Below are positions 1 through 9,943 of a stretch of DNA of 58,591 nucleotides, piece after piece. This DNA is from Acrasis kona. Its lineage: Eukaryota; Heterolobosea; Eutetramitea; Acrasida; Acrasidae. Where the stretch lies: contig JAOPGA020000766.1 of the NCBI GenBank assembly GCA_026419775.2, positions 1 to 58,591 of the forward strand. The letters are read 5' to 3'. A model generated the notes under the pieces. The model saw only the letters and a list, made by a program, of their open reading frames with translations, had not been told where the DNA came from and ran no database searches. The number at the start of each line of letters is the position of its first letter. Position 1 is the first letter of the stretch. The position numbers were made by a program, and so were the translations under genes.

Positions 1-746
1 TCGGAGAGTTCATCACCCCACAACAACTAAAGGAAGCGAAGATAAAACTTAAAACATTTCAGGTTTGGTACATGCTCCTGGCAGGAAAGGATAGGTGCAC
101 CAACAATATTCATTTATTAGAACACCTTGCCGATTGTGTAGAGAAGTTTGGACCGATTTGGACTTCCTCTTGCTTTCCTTGGGAGGATTTTAATGGTACC
201 CTTGTAAAATGCATTACAGGAACAAACCAGGTACTTCAAAGCACGGCTCGTGTACTAACTCGTTACCGTAATGTCACACATATCCAAAAGCAAGTTCCCG
301 ATCTAGAAACACAGCGCTTCCTTGGAAAGTTGAAAAGTCCTTGTTGGTATAAGAGAACTCAGATGGAGGAGATAAAAGACCAGATATATGGAATTGGAAG
401 AATAGCAGCCACAGATACAAAGATTGAGTACAAAAAAGCGTTTATCAAAGGAACTTTTTACACCACTGCTGTGCACGATTTCAAGAAGAAATACAATAGC
501 CACACCATTCTTGCCAATACTTCAAGAGGAAAACAATTTGTTGAGATCCAGCGGTTCTTTACCAACACTGTTACGAAAGAACTCACTGCAGTGGTCAGCT
601 TTTTTATTAATAGAGAAAGAGAAGATCCACAAACGCTTGAAAACATTTCGTATAATGCAATCATTAAGTTGTGTATTGCAGTGAATTCGGGTAACGAAGT
701 GATTGCCATCCCTTTGATTGGACCAAACAATGACATGACCATGTAA
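1..746 (+). CDS. TNP2-type transposase, C-terminal DUF4218-like region (partial)
   Basis: Partial transposase of a CACTA-like element. The frame from position 72 has the DUF4218 hallmark: an NIHLLEHLADCVEKFGP stretch, then WTSSCFPWEDFNG and a GTNQ motif. In TNP2-family transposases this region lies C-terminal to the catalytic domain. The open frame runs back past the first ATG toward the window edge (the QLKEAKIKLKTFQ stretch), so the 224-residue frame is only the tail of a longer protein. No catalytic residues can be judged here. The homologous stretch on the other side of the window (53504-54348, minus strand) is more broken. I expect this copy to be non-autonomous or dead, but its 5' part is outside the window. 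Confidence 0.7.
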   Translation, partial: GEFITPQQLKEAKIKLKTFQVWYMLLAGKDRCTNNIHLLEHLADCVEKFGPIWTSSCFPWEDFNGTLVKCITGTNQVLQSTARVLTRYRNVTHIQKQVPDLETQRFLGKLKSPCWYKRTQMEEIKDQIYGIGRIAATDTKIEYKKAFIKGTFYTTAVHDFKKKYNSHTILANTSRGKQFVEIQRFFTNTVTKELTAVVSFFINREREDPQTLENISYNAIIKLCIAVNSGNEVIAIPLIGPNNDMTM

Positions 747-1293
747 TCCCTCCAACTTTAAAAGTATGTCATTTTGGTATCCTTTTTTAACAAATTTAGT
801 CAGTATCTGAGCAAGCGCTTTCAACTTCGCTTACGCATCATGCAATGTTCGTTGTCGTTGCCCCGACTTTACATTTATCTTTTTAACAACTCATCTTTGC
901 TTCACTTGTTGTCAATCACCCTCTCCTCCTAACCGTTCTTTCTTTGATAGTTTTACAATTCCACTAACCAACTGCAACAACACGACTCGATCGGAACATT
1001 GAAACATTATGGTAGCCACAATTAAGGAATGGCCATACNATTTAATCTGTACAAGAGTGTGCAGGGAATAGAGGAGTAAGTAATATTATACCAAAGCACC
1101 CTAACTGGTTTAGATCCGAATTAGGTTTCACAAGAGTACAACAATCAATCCTCCTCGCCGACAAGGACGAAAACGAACAAAGTCATTGGAAAGTTACACA
1201 TTTCATAACCNACNTTCATTCGGAGCAGTAACCGCATTCTTGACCTACGTGATACAACCCATTCTCAAACTACGATACAATCAACATATAATA

Positions 1294-1353
1294 CATACTC
1301 TACCTACTTCAAGACATTAAAATCAATCATCGGCTTGAAGCAGGTAGAGTATG
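1294..1353. repeat. Hairpin in transposon tail, left copy
   Basis: Two 20-base arms beginning CATACTCTACC and ending GGTAGAGTATG pair with about one mismatch around a 20-base loop. The same hairpin is in the right copy at 53004-53063, so it belongs to the element. Such subterminal palindromes may serve transposase binding or 3' end formation; the role is inferred. Confidence 0.7.
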
Positions 1354-1772
1354 AAGCAAGTAGTATTCAGGATGCCATCCTTTAAGGAATTAGAACCGAC
1401 GCCTAACAAGTTTGAACAAGAGTTGTGCCTTTTAATAAAACATCATTCTATTTAATTTGCTACTTTTTATTATACACACATCTAATTTTTGTACTATGTG
1501 TTGTCATCAAAAATACCTTGTCTTTACTTCTTTTTTTCCTTTCCGCATACTGTTTTTAATAGCTGTTTTTTACGAAAAACATACCTACTTTTCTTACTTT
1601 GTTAGAATCAAACACAAAGGTCTGGAAAAATGTATGTGAAAATGGAATTGCACTTTCAAAAAAGGTTGAATATTGCTATTTTTCATAGCAAAATGCACTA
1701 CTTTTTTGCTATGTTTTGGGCTTAAAATCAATGCAACATAGATGAAAAAAGTACTACTTTCAAAATCACGGG

Positions 1773-2015
1773 AATGAAGTGATAAACAATAATATTACTG
1801 ATAATAAAGAGCGTTTAGTTAGTGACTTGGGAGATTTGACCAAGGAGTACAATAACTCATTTTGTCCATGCTGTCTGATTCGTCGAAAAACTCATTATTT
1901 GAACCCATGCAACCATGAATATTGTGTGGATTGTATTTCAGGGGAACTAAAAAACAAGACTTGTAAGATATGTAGAATTCAGTTTAATATGTACCTACCA
2001 ATCCAACCTCAATAA
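1773..2015 (+). pseudogene. RING-finger protein, 5' end removed by transposon
   Basis: The frame encodes a C3HC4-like RING: CPCC, then CNHEYCVDC, then CKIC, spaced as in E3 ubiquitin ligases. RING domains bind two zinc ions and recruit E2 enzymes. There is no ATG before the RING. The frame stays open leftwards straight into the transposon terminus at 1772, so the native 5' part was probably separated by the insertion. A stop and an AATAAA follow at about 2013. It could be expressed from an element promoter or an upstream exon, but as it stands I treat it as a 3' fragment. The non-ATG start at 1779 is not credible for a eukaryotic gene. Confidence 0.6.
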
Positions 2016-2442
2016 AGTCTTTTGGTCAATAAACATCATGTGTGGTTCTAATATAACTGAAAAAATGTCGTTTTGTTTTTGAAGTTGCTCCCAACTCTTT
2101 TCCTTTACGAATAGGGTCCATAAATTCATTTTGTTGGGTAAGACTTGACTGCATCAATCAAGATGATACAGTCAATATCTTAATAAATCAAAATAAACAT
2201 AAATCGTTAGGCTGTTGAAGAAGTGGTTAGGGCTAGCAGGGTACATATGAAAAAAACTCTGCAGAAACAGCTTTTGATTCTCGACCAAAGATGCAAGTAG
2301 TAAAAAATTCTCAAGAATTAATTAATTAGTTAAGTACTCCTAGTGTGTAAAGCATTGTGATATTTATTATTGAACAGCATAGTATACATATATATAACTC
2401 GTGACGCAAAAAAGTTGTTTAAATCTTCATCTTTATCATACG
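2016..2442. other. Intergenic stretch, no gene seen
   Basis: About 430 bases of AT-rich DNA after the RING fragment. I see a polyadenylation-type AATAAA at the left edge and no credible coding frame or RNA gene. Confidence 0.5.
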
Positions 2443-2625
2443 TTAACGGCGTCTTTGGACGTATGATGGATTGTCTTCTTTTATTTCAAACACATCTTTG
2501 ACTTCGAAAGTACGCGATGTTTGTCTCGATAGTTTTTGTGTGCGCATTTTAGGGGGGCTGTTGTCTTGGTTGAATGATAATGTTCTTCTTTTCACCGATA
2601 TTGTCATTACACTGTTATCGAACAT
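2443..2625 (-). CDS. Possible small basic protein, unknown
   Basis: A 60-residue frame with an ATG start at 2625. The product is polar and basic, rich in Ser, Arg and Lys, with no domain I recognise and no signal peptide. It lies downstream of the unknown basic protein at 3186-3800 on the same strand. It might be a separate short gene, a 3' exon, or chance. The composition (KRRTLSFNQDNSPPK and similar) looks more like a disordered protein tail than random translation, but the support is weak. Confidence 0.3.
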   Translation of the reverse strand: MFDNSVMTISVKRRTLSFNQDNSPPKMRTQKLSRQTSRTFEVKDVFEIKEDNPSYVQRRR

Positions 2626-3185
2626 AGATTGCTTGTATAACTTGCGATGGTGCTACTGTGTTTTTTTCGTACGTTTTAAATAATATTGAATGATCAAAAT
2701 TGTATAAAACAGAATTAGCCTTTGTGCCACTACAACGATGTACACTAAAAATACACTTTAATTACGCCGGAAAAAATATTTTTAGAACTTATTGTCTTGT
2801 ATTGATTTGAACATACCCACAATAATACTAGATCAAGAAAGAGTCCTTGGAGGAGGAATCGTCAATCCTAATAAGATGTGAATCTTGAGCGGGTGGATAT
2901 TAAAAAACTAGAACACACAAAGTGATTCGGGCTTCATTTCAGTGCTCTATACCATAAGAATTTTAAAGTTAACCATTATGCAAAATGATATTAAGATCTT
3001 TTAAAAATTCTTTTGCATATAAAATGGTCGTTTGATTGAACGGCCTTGAGTTTTCGAGGTTTCTGCATGAATTATATTATGGAATCATCAGATGTTGTCA
3101 CATTCATCAAAATCAAAATTTTTGAATGCAAATTTGCGACATCTTTTCAATATAGACCCAATCATTGGCACAAGTGTTTTTATTT
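2626..3185. other. Intergenic stretch, no gene seen
   Basis: About 560 bases between two minus-strand frames. No tRNA, repeat or credible exon was found. Confidence 0.45.
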
Positions 3186-3800
3186 TTAATGTACATGATT
3201 CATAATTGACGACGCTTCATTTTTGGTATCCCTCTTTGCTCTGATTTTTTTTCTTACCAAAATGGGATCCACATATTTTGTATGGTACATATTCCGTGTT
3301 GCGAGATGTTTAGCTGAAAGCGGCTTTACAATTGTCATCCTACCAAAGTCATCGGAGTCTTTTTGGATTAGTTCGCGCGAATGTCTTGCAGACCTACAAC
3401 CTTCCTTTGTCTTCTTCCATGTCAAAAAATGTTCCTCTTGCTCAGGTTTTGTATCTTCATTCTTACTTTTTTCTCTAATAGGCCTTCTCTGCTTACTCTT
3501 TTGTTCAACTAGATGTGTTTTGAATTCGAGCTTCTTAATGTCCTTGTTCTTTTGCACTCTTCCACTCTTCCGTTGTTTTGCAGCGGTGCCAGATATTTCT
3601 TGATTGACATCTTGTAAAAACTCCCATCTGTTGTCTTTGTCTAATGATATGGTAATTGTACTTGACCTGGCATACATGCGATTGGGATTGCTATGGGCGG
3701 GTACTATCAAAGTCGAATTTTGTCCTTTGACTTGGTGTTGAAGATACCGAACAGTGCTGTTCGTTCTAACTCCCATGGACACCCCTTCTCTTCTCACCAT
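3186..3800 (-). CDS. Basic hypothetical protein (204 aa)
   Basis: A 204-residue single-exon frame starting at an ATG preceded by an A-rich leader. The product is strongly basic, with dense Lys/Arg runs in residues 75-140 (KQRKSGRVQKNKDIKKLEF and similar), and is probably disordered and possibly nuclear. It has no transmembrane segment, signal peptide or recognised domain. It lies divergent to the histidine kinase gene that starts at 3970, so the 170 bases between may be a shared promoter. I do not recognise the family. It could be a lineage-specific nuclear or RNA-associated protein; that is inference from composition only. Confidence 0.5.
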   Translation of the reverse strand: MVRREGVSMGVRTNSTVRYLQHQVKGQNSTLIVPAHSNPNRMYARSSTITISLDKDNRWEFLQDVNQEISGTAAKQRKSGRVQKNKDIKKLEFKTHLVEQKSKQRRPIREKSKNEDTKPEQEEHFLTWKKTKEGCRSARHSRELIQKDSDDFGRMTIVKPLSAKHLATRNMYHTKYVDPILVRKKIRAKRDTKNEASSIMNHVH

Positions 3801-3969
3801 TGTTTTTTCTGAAATGAACTTTGAACAGGAAACAAGAACTCAACTTATTATTGTTTGGTGTCGATTCGAATGGTTTATTATCAAAGAAAAATATAACATT
3901 AAAACGACTGTACGCCTGCAGTGCGAATTATAATTGTGTACAAGCATTCAAGGTCAGCTACTTTAATTT

Positions 3970-6316
3970 ATGATTACAAAAGGCATGGTTTCCTTTTTGA
4001 TAGCGACATTTACGACAAAGGTTCAATTATTTGTCCATAATAGTACAAGTACTAACATGAAACAGAGTGAGGATCTTCAGAAGGTATTGTACGGGATAAG
4101 GTATTATATTACACCCATAACGATAGTGGCAATACCTGCATGTACATTCTTCTCTCAATCCCCTCTGAAATACTTCATATTCGCATGGTTGGTACAGCTT
4201 AATGCGGCACTCGTAGAAAAGCTGTTACAGGCAATTAACAAGCGGATAAAGTTGGACAGGTAAACAAACATTTATTGGTATAGTAATTAAATTTCTTAGA
4301 ACTTGGATGCTATTTGCCATGCTTCTTCGGTCTGCCTACTTTCAAGCAACATTGTCATATTTATACATAGTTGGAGGCCCCCAGTGTGGCTCGTGGGTAA
4401 GCCAACTATGCTGCATCATTTTAGCATCATTCTCGGCCGCCATACAAAATTATGGAACGGCCATCATGTGCTTGTTTGTGACCGGTCAAATCACCATCAA
4501 TGCGATAACAATGATGATGATTAAATGTGAACCCATACAAATTGTACAAGCCACAGTTACCCTAATTGGATTTTCGCTTGTAACATTATTCTCGCTACAC
4601 GTAATCATGCACGTACATTCCAACGAAAAAGAAAAGACGATGCAAAAATCACTAGATAACTATAGAAATCTTTATCGCCATGCCCCAGTTATGTTCGCCA
4701 CCGTGTGTGGGGAAACTTTAAAGATTACAAACTACAACGGCCGTTTTGAAAGGACTTTAAAAATAGAACAAGACAATAAAAAAGAGTTAAACCTATTAGA
4801 CATTTTCACACCAGAGTGTCAAAGTCATGTAAAGAAATTATTCAAGAAAAGTAATTGGAAATCATTAAAAGGCTTCGGCGGAGATTTCTTCACCTTGAAT
4901 GGGGAACACCTAGAGATTAGAGTGCAGAACGATACTTACCATGTGTCCATGAGTGCGTCCATCATGGAGAGCAAGTCAACCTCTCACATGCAGTTCAACG
5001 TCATTCTTCATGACATGACGCAACATGAATTGTCTCAACGCAAGATCAACCAACTTAACGAATCCTATTCAAAAGCAAAAGAGTTAGCAGAAAAAAATGC
5101 CGCCGCCAAAGGCCAATTCCTTGCCCAAAATGAGTCATTGAACTACGGACACCACTCCATGCAATCATTAGTTGTTCCGATTCTCATGTTGGACCAAGAA
5201 CAAGTTAGAATGGAAAAGAATGGAAAACAATTATGCAAAACCATTAACAATAGTTCAAAGATATTGAGTTCTCTCATTGACAACATTTTGGACTTTTCAA
5301 AGATTGAGGCGGGAAAGTTAAATTTAGAATACAGACCTTTCAGCTTGAGGAAATGTTTGGATAATGTGATTGAGATGTTACGCATGAGAGCTCTAGATCA
5401 ACACTCTGGACTGGTAGACATTCAATTGGAAATAAAAACAAAGTCATTACCTGACGTAATCGTTGGCGATGAATTACGATTAACGCAAGTCGTGATGAAC
5501 CTTATTAGTAATGCTATTAAATTCCAACCCAGCCATCTTTCAAAGTGTTCTCTAATCCTAGTTTCCATTTCTTCGAAATTAATTTCCACATCACCTTCAA
5601 AGTATTTGATAGACTTTGAGGTGACTGACTCTGGTATTGGTATTGACTTGACTCAACGTGATGTTTTATTTTCTTGTTTTGGTCAACTTGATGAAAGTAC
5701 TTCCAGGCTGTATGGTGGGACGGGTCTAGGATTGAGCATAAGCAAACACATTATTAATAGTATGGACGGTGAGATATGGTTAGAACGTAGTGAGTTAGGT
5801 AAAGGGAGCACTTTTAAGTTTTATTGTACATTTGAGTCTGCGACTGTATGTGATGGGTGCGAAAAGATGAACTCTTCTTCTCCTCCATGTAATGATTTTG
5901 ATGACCAGGAAGTTGATTTTGGTGGGTTGAAAATACTTGTAGCAGAGGATAATAAAATAAATAGATTGGTCATGGGTAGAATGATGAAAAGTATTGGTTT
6001 GTATGATTTTGACATGGTTTGTGACGGAGAAGAGGCTTTATGTGCATTCTACAATAAAAAATATGACTTGGTTGTGATGGACGTTCGGATGCCACGTTTA
6101 GATGGTGTTCAGGCTACTTTGGCGATACGTGAGTTTGAATCGAAAGAAAATAAAAGTAGATGTCCTGTGTTAGCGTGTACTGCTGATGTTACTAGTTCAC
6201 AGAAGACCACTTGCTTGCAATCAGGAATGGACGTTGTTATGTCTAAGCCTTTTAATAAAGACACCCTAAAAGCTGCCATAAATGCTGCTATCATCTCGGC
6301 GCGGCGAAGAATATAG
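3970..6316 (+). CDS. Membrane hybrid sensor histidine kinase with abnormal H-box
   Basis: Two exons (3970-4259, 4300-6316) separated by a 40 bp GT-AG intron give 768 residues. About five transmembrane segments (residues 10-190) are followed by a PAS-like region (about 210-330), a dimerisation region, an ATPase domain and a receiver. The ATPase keeps its N-box (NLISNAIKF, about 497), G1 (DSGIGI, about 540) and GGTGLGL. The receiver has its acidic pair (AEDN, about 643), the phospho-acceptor Asp in VVMDVRMP (about 689) and Lys in MSKPF (about 743). The odd part is the H-box: where SHEIRTP is expected after FLA, the sequence reads FLAQNESLNYGHHSMQS. The canonical His is absent at that place, though two His lie a few residues on. 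The family relays phosphate from His to Asp; here that is uncertain. Confidence 0.88.
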
Positions 6317-6388
6317 TTACCTTACATTTTATTAAACTATTGCTGTGAATGCCAAGAATGTGAATATGTACAATAATAAAAAAAGCAA

Positions 6389-7177
6389 TTATACAATGAT
6401 GTTTTTTAATGTAAATGAATCAAGTAATTCCTTCCAATCATTCCAGAATATAACGTGATCTCCACTTATTTCTTTCTCTAATCTCCTTTGAAGAGCAAAT
6501 CCTCTTCTCGCAAAAATGTAATCTTTTGTCAGAGATAATTTCTTTACCGCACAATAATCATTACTGCCATCTCCCACATAAGCCGTTGGTTGATTAGATT
6601 CTTTAATCATTCTCTCAACGATCTCCCCTTTGCACATGTTAACTGGACATTGTTCACAGGAGTGTTTATTGTTATCACCACATAACTTAGTTACCATGAG
6701 ATACTCAGTACCATCGTCATGTTTGGTGATTGTGCACGGATTTGTTATGATGGACTCGACACAAGACTGGACTCCATAATGTTCGAGAATGGTTTCAATA
6801 AAAATTGAATTGGCATCAGATATTATGTGAACATTGTGGTTATTTTCGACAAGCTTCTTGAAAAGAATAATCATGTTAGGATCCATGGGACACGTCTTGA
6901 GACAGTCTTTAATCTAACGTATTAAATATATGCTTAAATAAATGTGCCTGCCTGATCGATAGTTATTTTGTGCTCAATGGCCATCTTCTTCAATGTGTTG
7001 CCCTAATAAAATTCAGATTGTTCACCTAAAATTTTAATATACCATCAACTCTGTCCATTGGACTGTTCTAGATAAAACATTAAAGTCCTCCTTGATTGAT
7101 GGAACAAGTTCGTCTGGCACGTGAGTATCGGAATTACAGTCAATCACTGTATGATCAAAATCGAACAACACGAGCAT
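6389..7177 (-). CDS. PHOSPHO2-like HAD phosphatase
   Basis: Three exons on the minus strand (7177-7043, 7002-6952, 6913-6389) give 236 residues, close to the roughly 240 of PHOSPHO2. Introns are 40 and 38 bp; the second uses a GC donor with an AG acceptor. Motif I is VLFDFDHTVID (the Asp nucleophile and the acid-base Asp), motif II is the Ser of IISDANSIFIE, and motif IV is YVGDGSNDYC. Also typical of the family are CEQCPVNMCKG and the ARRGFALQ tail. PHOSPHO1/2 enzymes dephosphorylate phosphoethanolamine/phosphocholine or pyridoxal 5'-phosphate; the exact substrate cannot be read here. I chose the ATG at 7177 because the nucleophile motif begins there, as in relatives. The open frame extends further upstream but with unconvincing sequence. 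Confidence 0.85.
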
Positions 7178-7313
7178 TCTATTACAAAATTCGGAACACG
7201 GAATCGGGCTTGCTTCAAACCTTTGAACTTCAAAACATGTTTGGACCTTGAGGGTATAAATTGAAGAACAATTATTAAGCAATGACAAAGAAAACAACAC
7301 ACAAAACACAACA

Positions 7314-7535
7314 ATGGTACAATACACTTTCAACTCCGCTGTTGCGAACCGCAAGAAAGAATCGCAGGAATCCATAGAGAGAATTGCAAGAATCAACAAC
7401 AAAACAAAGACATACAGAAAAGACCAAACAAACAAACTTACATTAAAACTCAAGACTTTTGGAGACATTGCTTATTATGAAGCAGGTGTGAACGATTGGA
7501 ACCAACCAGAGAAAGAGTACATGTACAGAACATAA
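7314..7535 (+). CDS. Small hypothetical protein (73 aa)
   Basis: A 73-residue ATG frame with a favourable A-rich leader (ACACAACAATGG) and an AATAAA just after the stop. It is divergent from the PHOSPHO2-like gene at 7177. The product is polar and basic, rich in Lys, Arg, Asn and Thr, with Trp and Tyr near the C-terminus. It has no signal peptide or membrane segment and is not recognised. The bounded frame, leader and poly(A) signal favour a real short gene. Confidence 0.5.
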   Translation: MVQYTFNSAVANRKKESQESIERIARINNKTKTYRKDQTNKLTLKLKTFGDIAYYEAGVNDWNQPEKEYMYRT

Positions 7536-7636
7536 TTAATAAAAAATGGAAAATGTAAATATCGCTGTTTCTTTTAAATGTGAGTGTCTTTGCGTTAGAA
7601 GAGTATGCAAATGTATTTGATAAGTACAAAAAGGTT

Positions 7637-9112
7637 TTATTTTTTTAAACGATATTTGATAATTACATCCCCATTCAACGGAGGAGCTGTCTGGAAGCAC
7701 CATCTTGATTTGTCCATTGATGGTTTGCCATCCTTCACTACATCAATATCAAACGCTAATAACAGTGCAATAGCGAATATTTTCATTTCATTCTTTGCAA
7801 AAAACCGTCCTGGACCTATAACATTTTAATTAGATTTAAGAACAAAGTACTTACATTTTGACACACCACCTCCGAATGTCATAAAGAATGATCCTAACTT
7901 GGCTGGTTTGCCGTCCTTCAAAGGTTCCTTATTCATTGTTAAGAATCTATCCCACTTGAACTTGTTTGGCTCCTCAAATAGATCTGGATCATAATGAGAG
8001 TTGGACAACATCAAGAAGTCATTTTGTTCAAAGTGATAGACTTTGCCAGACGAGGATTTGTAATCAATTGGTTGGGTCACAACCCTGGTTGACATCGTCG
8101 AAAAAGTGAACCTCAACACCTCATCAAAGAGAGAGTCAAGCTTTTCAAGCTTATTCAATGACTCGTGCGTTATTTCAGGGAGAACACTGCCTTCGGAAAA
8201 CACCAATTCACTTTTAATCTCATCAACAATCAGTTGTGTGACATCTTTAGGGAGTTGAAGCAAATAGTACATACACCAAAAAGTAGCATTCAGTGTATTA
8301 GTCATGGCGACCCAAGATATTACGCCCATACAATGTCCCATGCCAAGAGGTACATCTTGACAATGTTCTGTTAAACCTTCATGTCTTAGTTTTATTAAAT
8401 CACAAGCGTCTTCATTAGGATTGCTTTGTTCAAAGTGTCTCGCAAATTTTCTTCTCTTCTCAATAGCATCTTTCTTCAAAGATGGGGGTAAGCCGCTTGC
8501 AAGTATTTGAAATTGTTCATCAAAGGGAAAGTAGTCCTTGTATATCTGGTCTATTGGTAGATTATCACCAAACATTGACCTTGTTGTAACGGAAACTATA
8601 ATGTAACTGATCCAGTTGTGCATGTTTACTTGTTGCCATTCTTTGTTCTTTGGCGTTAATAACATTTCTTCTAAGCGGTCTCTTGCTCTTGTTGTTAAAT
8701 AGTCCAAATCAAGATTTTGTAGATTTCTGACCATTAGAGTGTGTTGGTCGTGTGCATGGTCGGGGGTAATGGTGCGAGGAAGTCCGAATGTATTTAGGGC
8801 ATGTTTGTGCGAAATGGCATGAAAGTCGAACTTCTTTGGTTGTGTATATATCTTCTGCACATCATGTGGGGACTTGATAACTGTAATAAACTGACCCATC
8901 ACGTAGATTGTAAAGACGTCTCCATATATCGTTCTCAAATGATCTTGATAGGCCTTTGGGTCTTTTCCAAACTGGAGAGCAACTCCAATGAATGGTATGT
9001 AGCCTGTAATGAGAGGTGGTCTGTTCTTCTCAAACTTCTTGTGTATCTTGTTAAAGTATACCATCAGGAAGAGGTACACAACTGCAACCGATGCGATGAA
9101 CTCATACAACAT
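7637..9112 (-). CDS. Cytochrome P450, CYP7/CYP8-like
   Basis: Two exons (9112-7855, 7815-7637) and a 39 bp intron inside the haem-binding loop give 478 residues. An N-terminal membrane anchor (about 3-20) is followed by the proline-rich PPLITGYIPFIG hinge. The I-helix reads WVAMTNTLNATFW, lacking the usual acid-alcohol pair but matching the WASQxNTxPATFW style of the CYP7/CYP8 clan. The K-helix ExxR is EVLR, and the haem loop is FGGGVSKCPGRFFA once the intron is removed, with Cys as the thiolate ligand. CYP7/CYP8 members act on sterols or prostanoids as hydroxylases or isomerases, so a sterol or oxylipin substrate at the ER is possible. Without the intron the frame would end right after the Cys, so splicing is essential. 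Confidence 0.9.
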
Positions 9113-9406
9113 CCTATTACTCTTATATTTCTAGTCAAAAATCTTGATTATTTATTGACTTCACAGATACCCTTTGCGCGCGGATTCCCGTGATTTGTCT
9201 TTTTGAGGACATAAAATCTAAACAAGGTATATAAAGCCCCCCGCACATTGGAATTCCTCTCCCAAGACAAAAGAAGTATGGGTACAGTGTGGCTAAAGTT
9301 TATTTTCCCCTGCTCGGCCGCAAATTGAGAAATATGTGCTTGAACAGTAAGAGCTGCTATTCGCCGAACGGGACGGCTATGGTTATGTAAGAACATTATG
9401 CTTAGT

Positions 9407-9515
9407 AAAGCACGCCTTTATGCTTAGGACTACAGAAAGCACGACGTTACGCTTCTGAATTAAAAGCACGCCTCATACTTCGACGTCGAAGCACGACGTT
9501 ATACTTCGTAGTTAA
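9407..9515. repeat. Degenerate tandem repeat, 4 units of about 27 bp
   Basis: Four successive units start with AAAGCACGCC or AAGCACGACG, continue with a TTAYGCTT / ATACTTC segment and have a variable tail. Unit starts are about 9407, 9436, 9462 and 9489. Units alternate between GCACGCC and GCACGACGTTA. It lies about 300 bp upstream of the P450 start and could be regulatory or a decayed minisatellite. Confidence 0.55.
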
Positions 9516-9635
9516 ATATATTAAATCTGTTCATGATCGACAAATGTGAAACCTTTGTGAATGTCATTAACAAGAGATCTCGAAAAGGTTCTTTTTGCAA
9601 TTCTCTGAGGATAAACCGTCACAGGTAGATAATGA

Positions 9636-9890
9636 CAGTGGTGGGCCTGACTCAGGTAGGGCTCTTACCGGGTGCCCGATAAGGATTTAACGGATATGCT
9701 ATGTTTATATGTAAGTATCAACACTGCATACTCAGATTTTGTTGTTGTTGAGTTTATGGTTATCGGATAACGGATGCTTATTGGATAAAACTCAACTTTG
9801 CCAGGGCAATAGAACAATCAAAAAAATTAGTTTATATCATGTGCTAGTGGTGTTTAGTAACTTTTATCCGATAAGAGCCTTAGTGGTGGG
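9636..9890. repeat. Possible small foldback or MITE-like element
   Basis: An inverted pair GGGCTCTTACCGG (about 9659-9671) and CCGATAAGAGCC (9868-9879) differs at one or two positions. It is flanked by direct copies of AGTGGTGGG at 9637 and 9882. Internal GGATAA-type motifs recur. A target-site duplication is not clear, so the call is tentative. Confidence 0.3.
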
Positions 9891-9943
9891 TAAAACACAA
9901 GTTGACTATGAGCAGATTAGTATTTGATAACACACTTTATTAT

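Larger units (their letters stand above)
1..1772 (+). mobile_element. CACTA/TNP2-like DNA transposon, left copy (3' part)
   Basis: This is the 3' part of a DNA transposon cut off by the window start. Positions 1-746 encode the C-terminal region of a TNP2-type transposase. About 1 kb of non-coding tail follows, with a strong hairpin at 1294-1353. Homology with the copy at 52585-54200 on the other strand ends at CACGGG (1767-1772), which I take as the element end. Compared with that copy it holds about 60 bp near position 50-100 that the other lacks, and about 100 bp extra around 980-1115. Ambiguous bases at 1039, 1211 and 1214 suggest repeat copies were mixed in assembly. CACTA families usually end in CACTA/CACTG, which is not clearly seen here, so the superfamily call rests on the protein. 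Confidence 0.75.
9113..9943. other. Intergenic region with short repeats
   Basis: About 830 bases without a convincing gene. It holds a four-unit degenerate tandem repeat (9407-9515) and a possible small foldback element (9636-9890), both listed separately. Short open frames here lack recognisable sequence. Confidence 0.5.

Noticed and set aside
1457-1639. A 60-codon hydrophobic frame, repeated at 52718-52900
   Set aside because: It is in the non-coding tail of both transposon copies; identity comes from the shared element and the start is not convincing.
1692-1700. A CACTACTTTT sequence as the true CACTA terminus
   Set aside because: Homology between the two copies extends about 75 bp beyond it to CACGGG, so it is subterminal.
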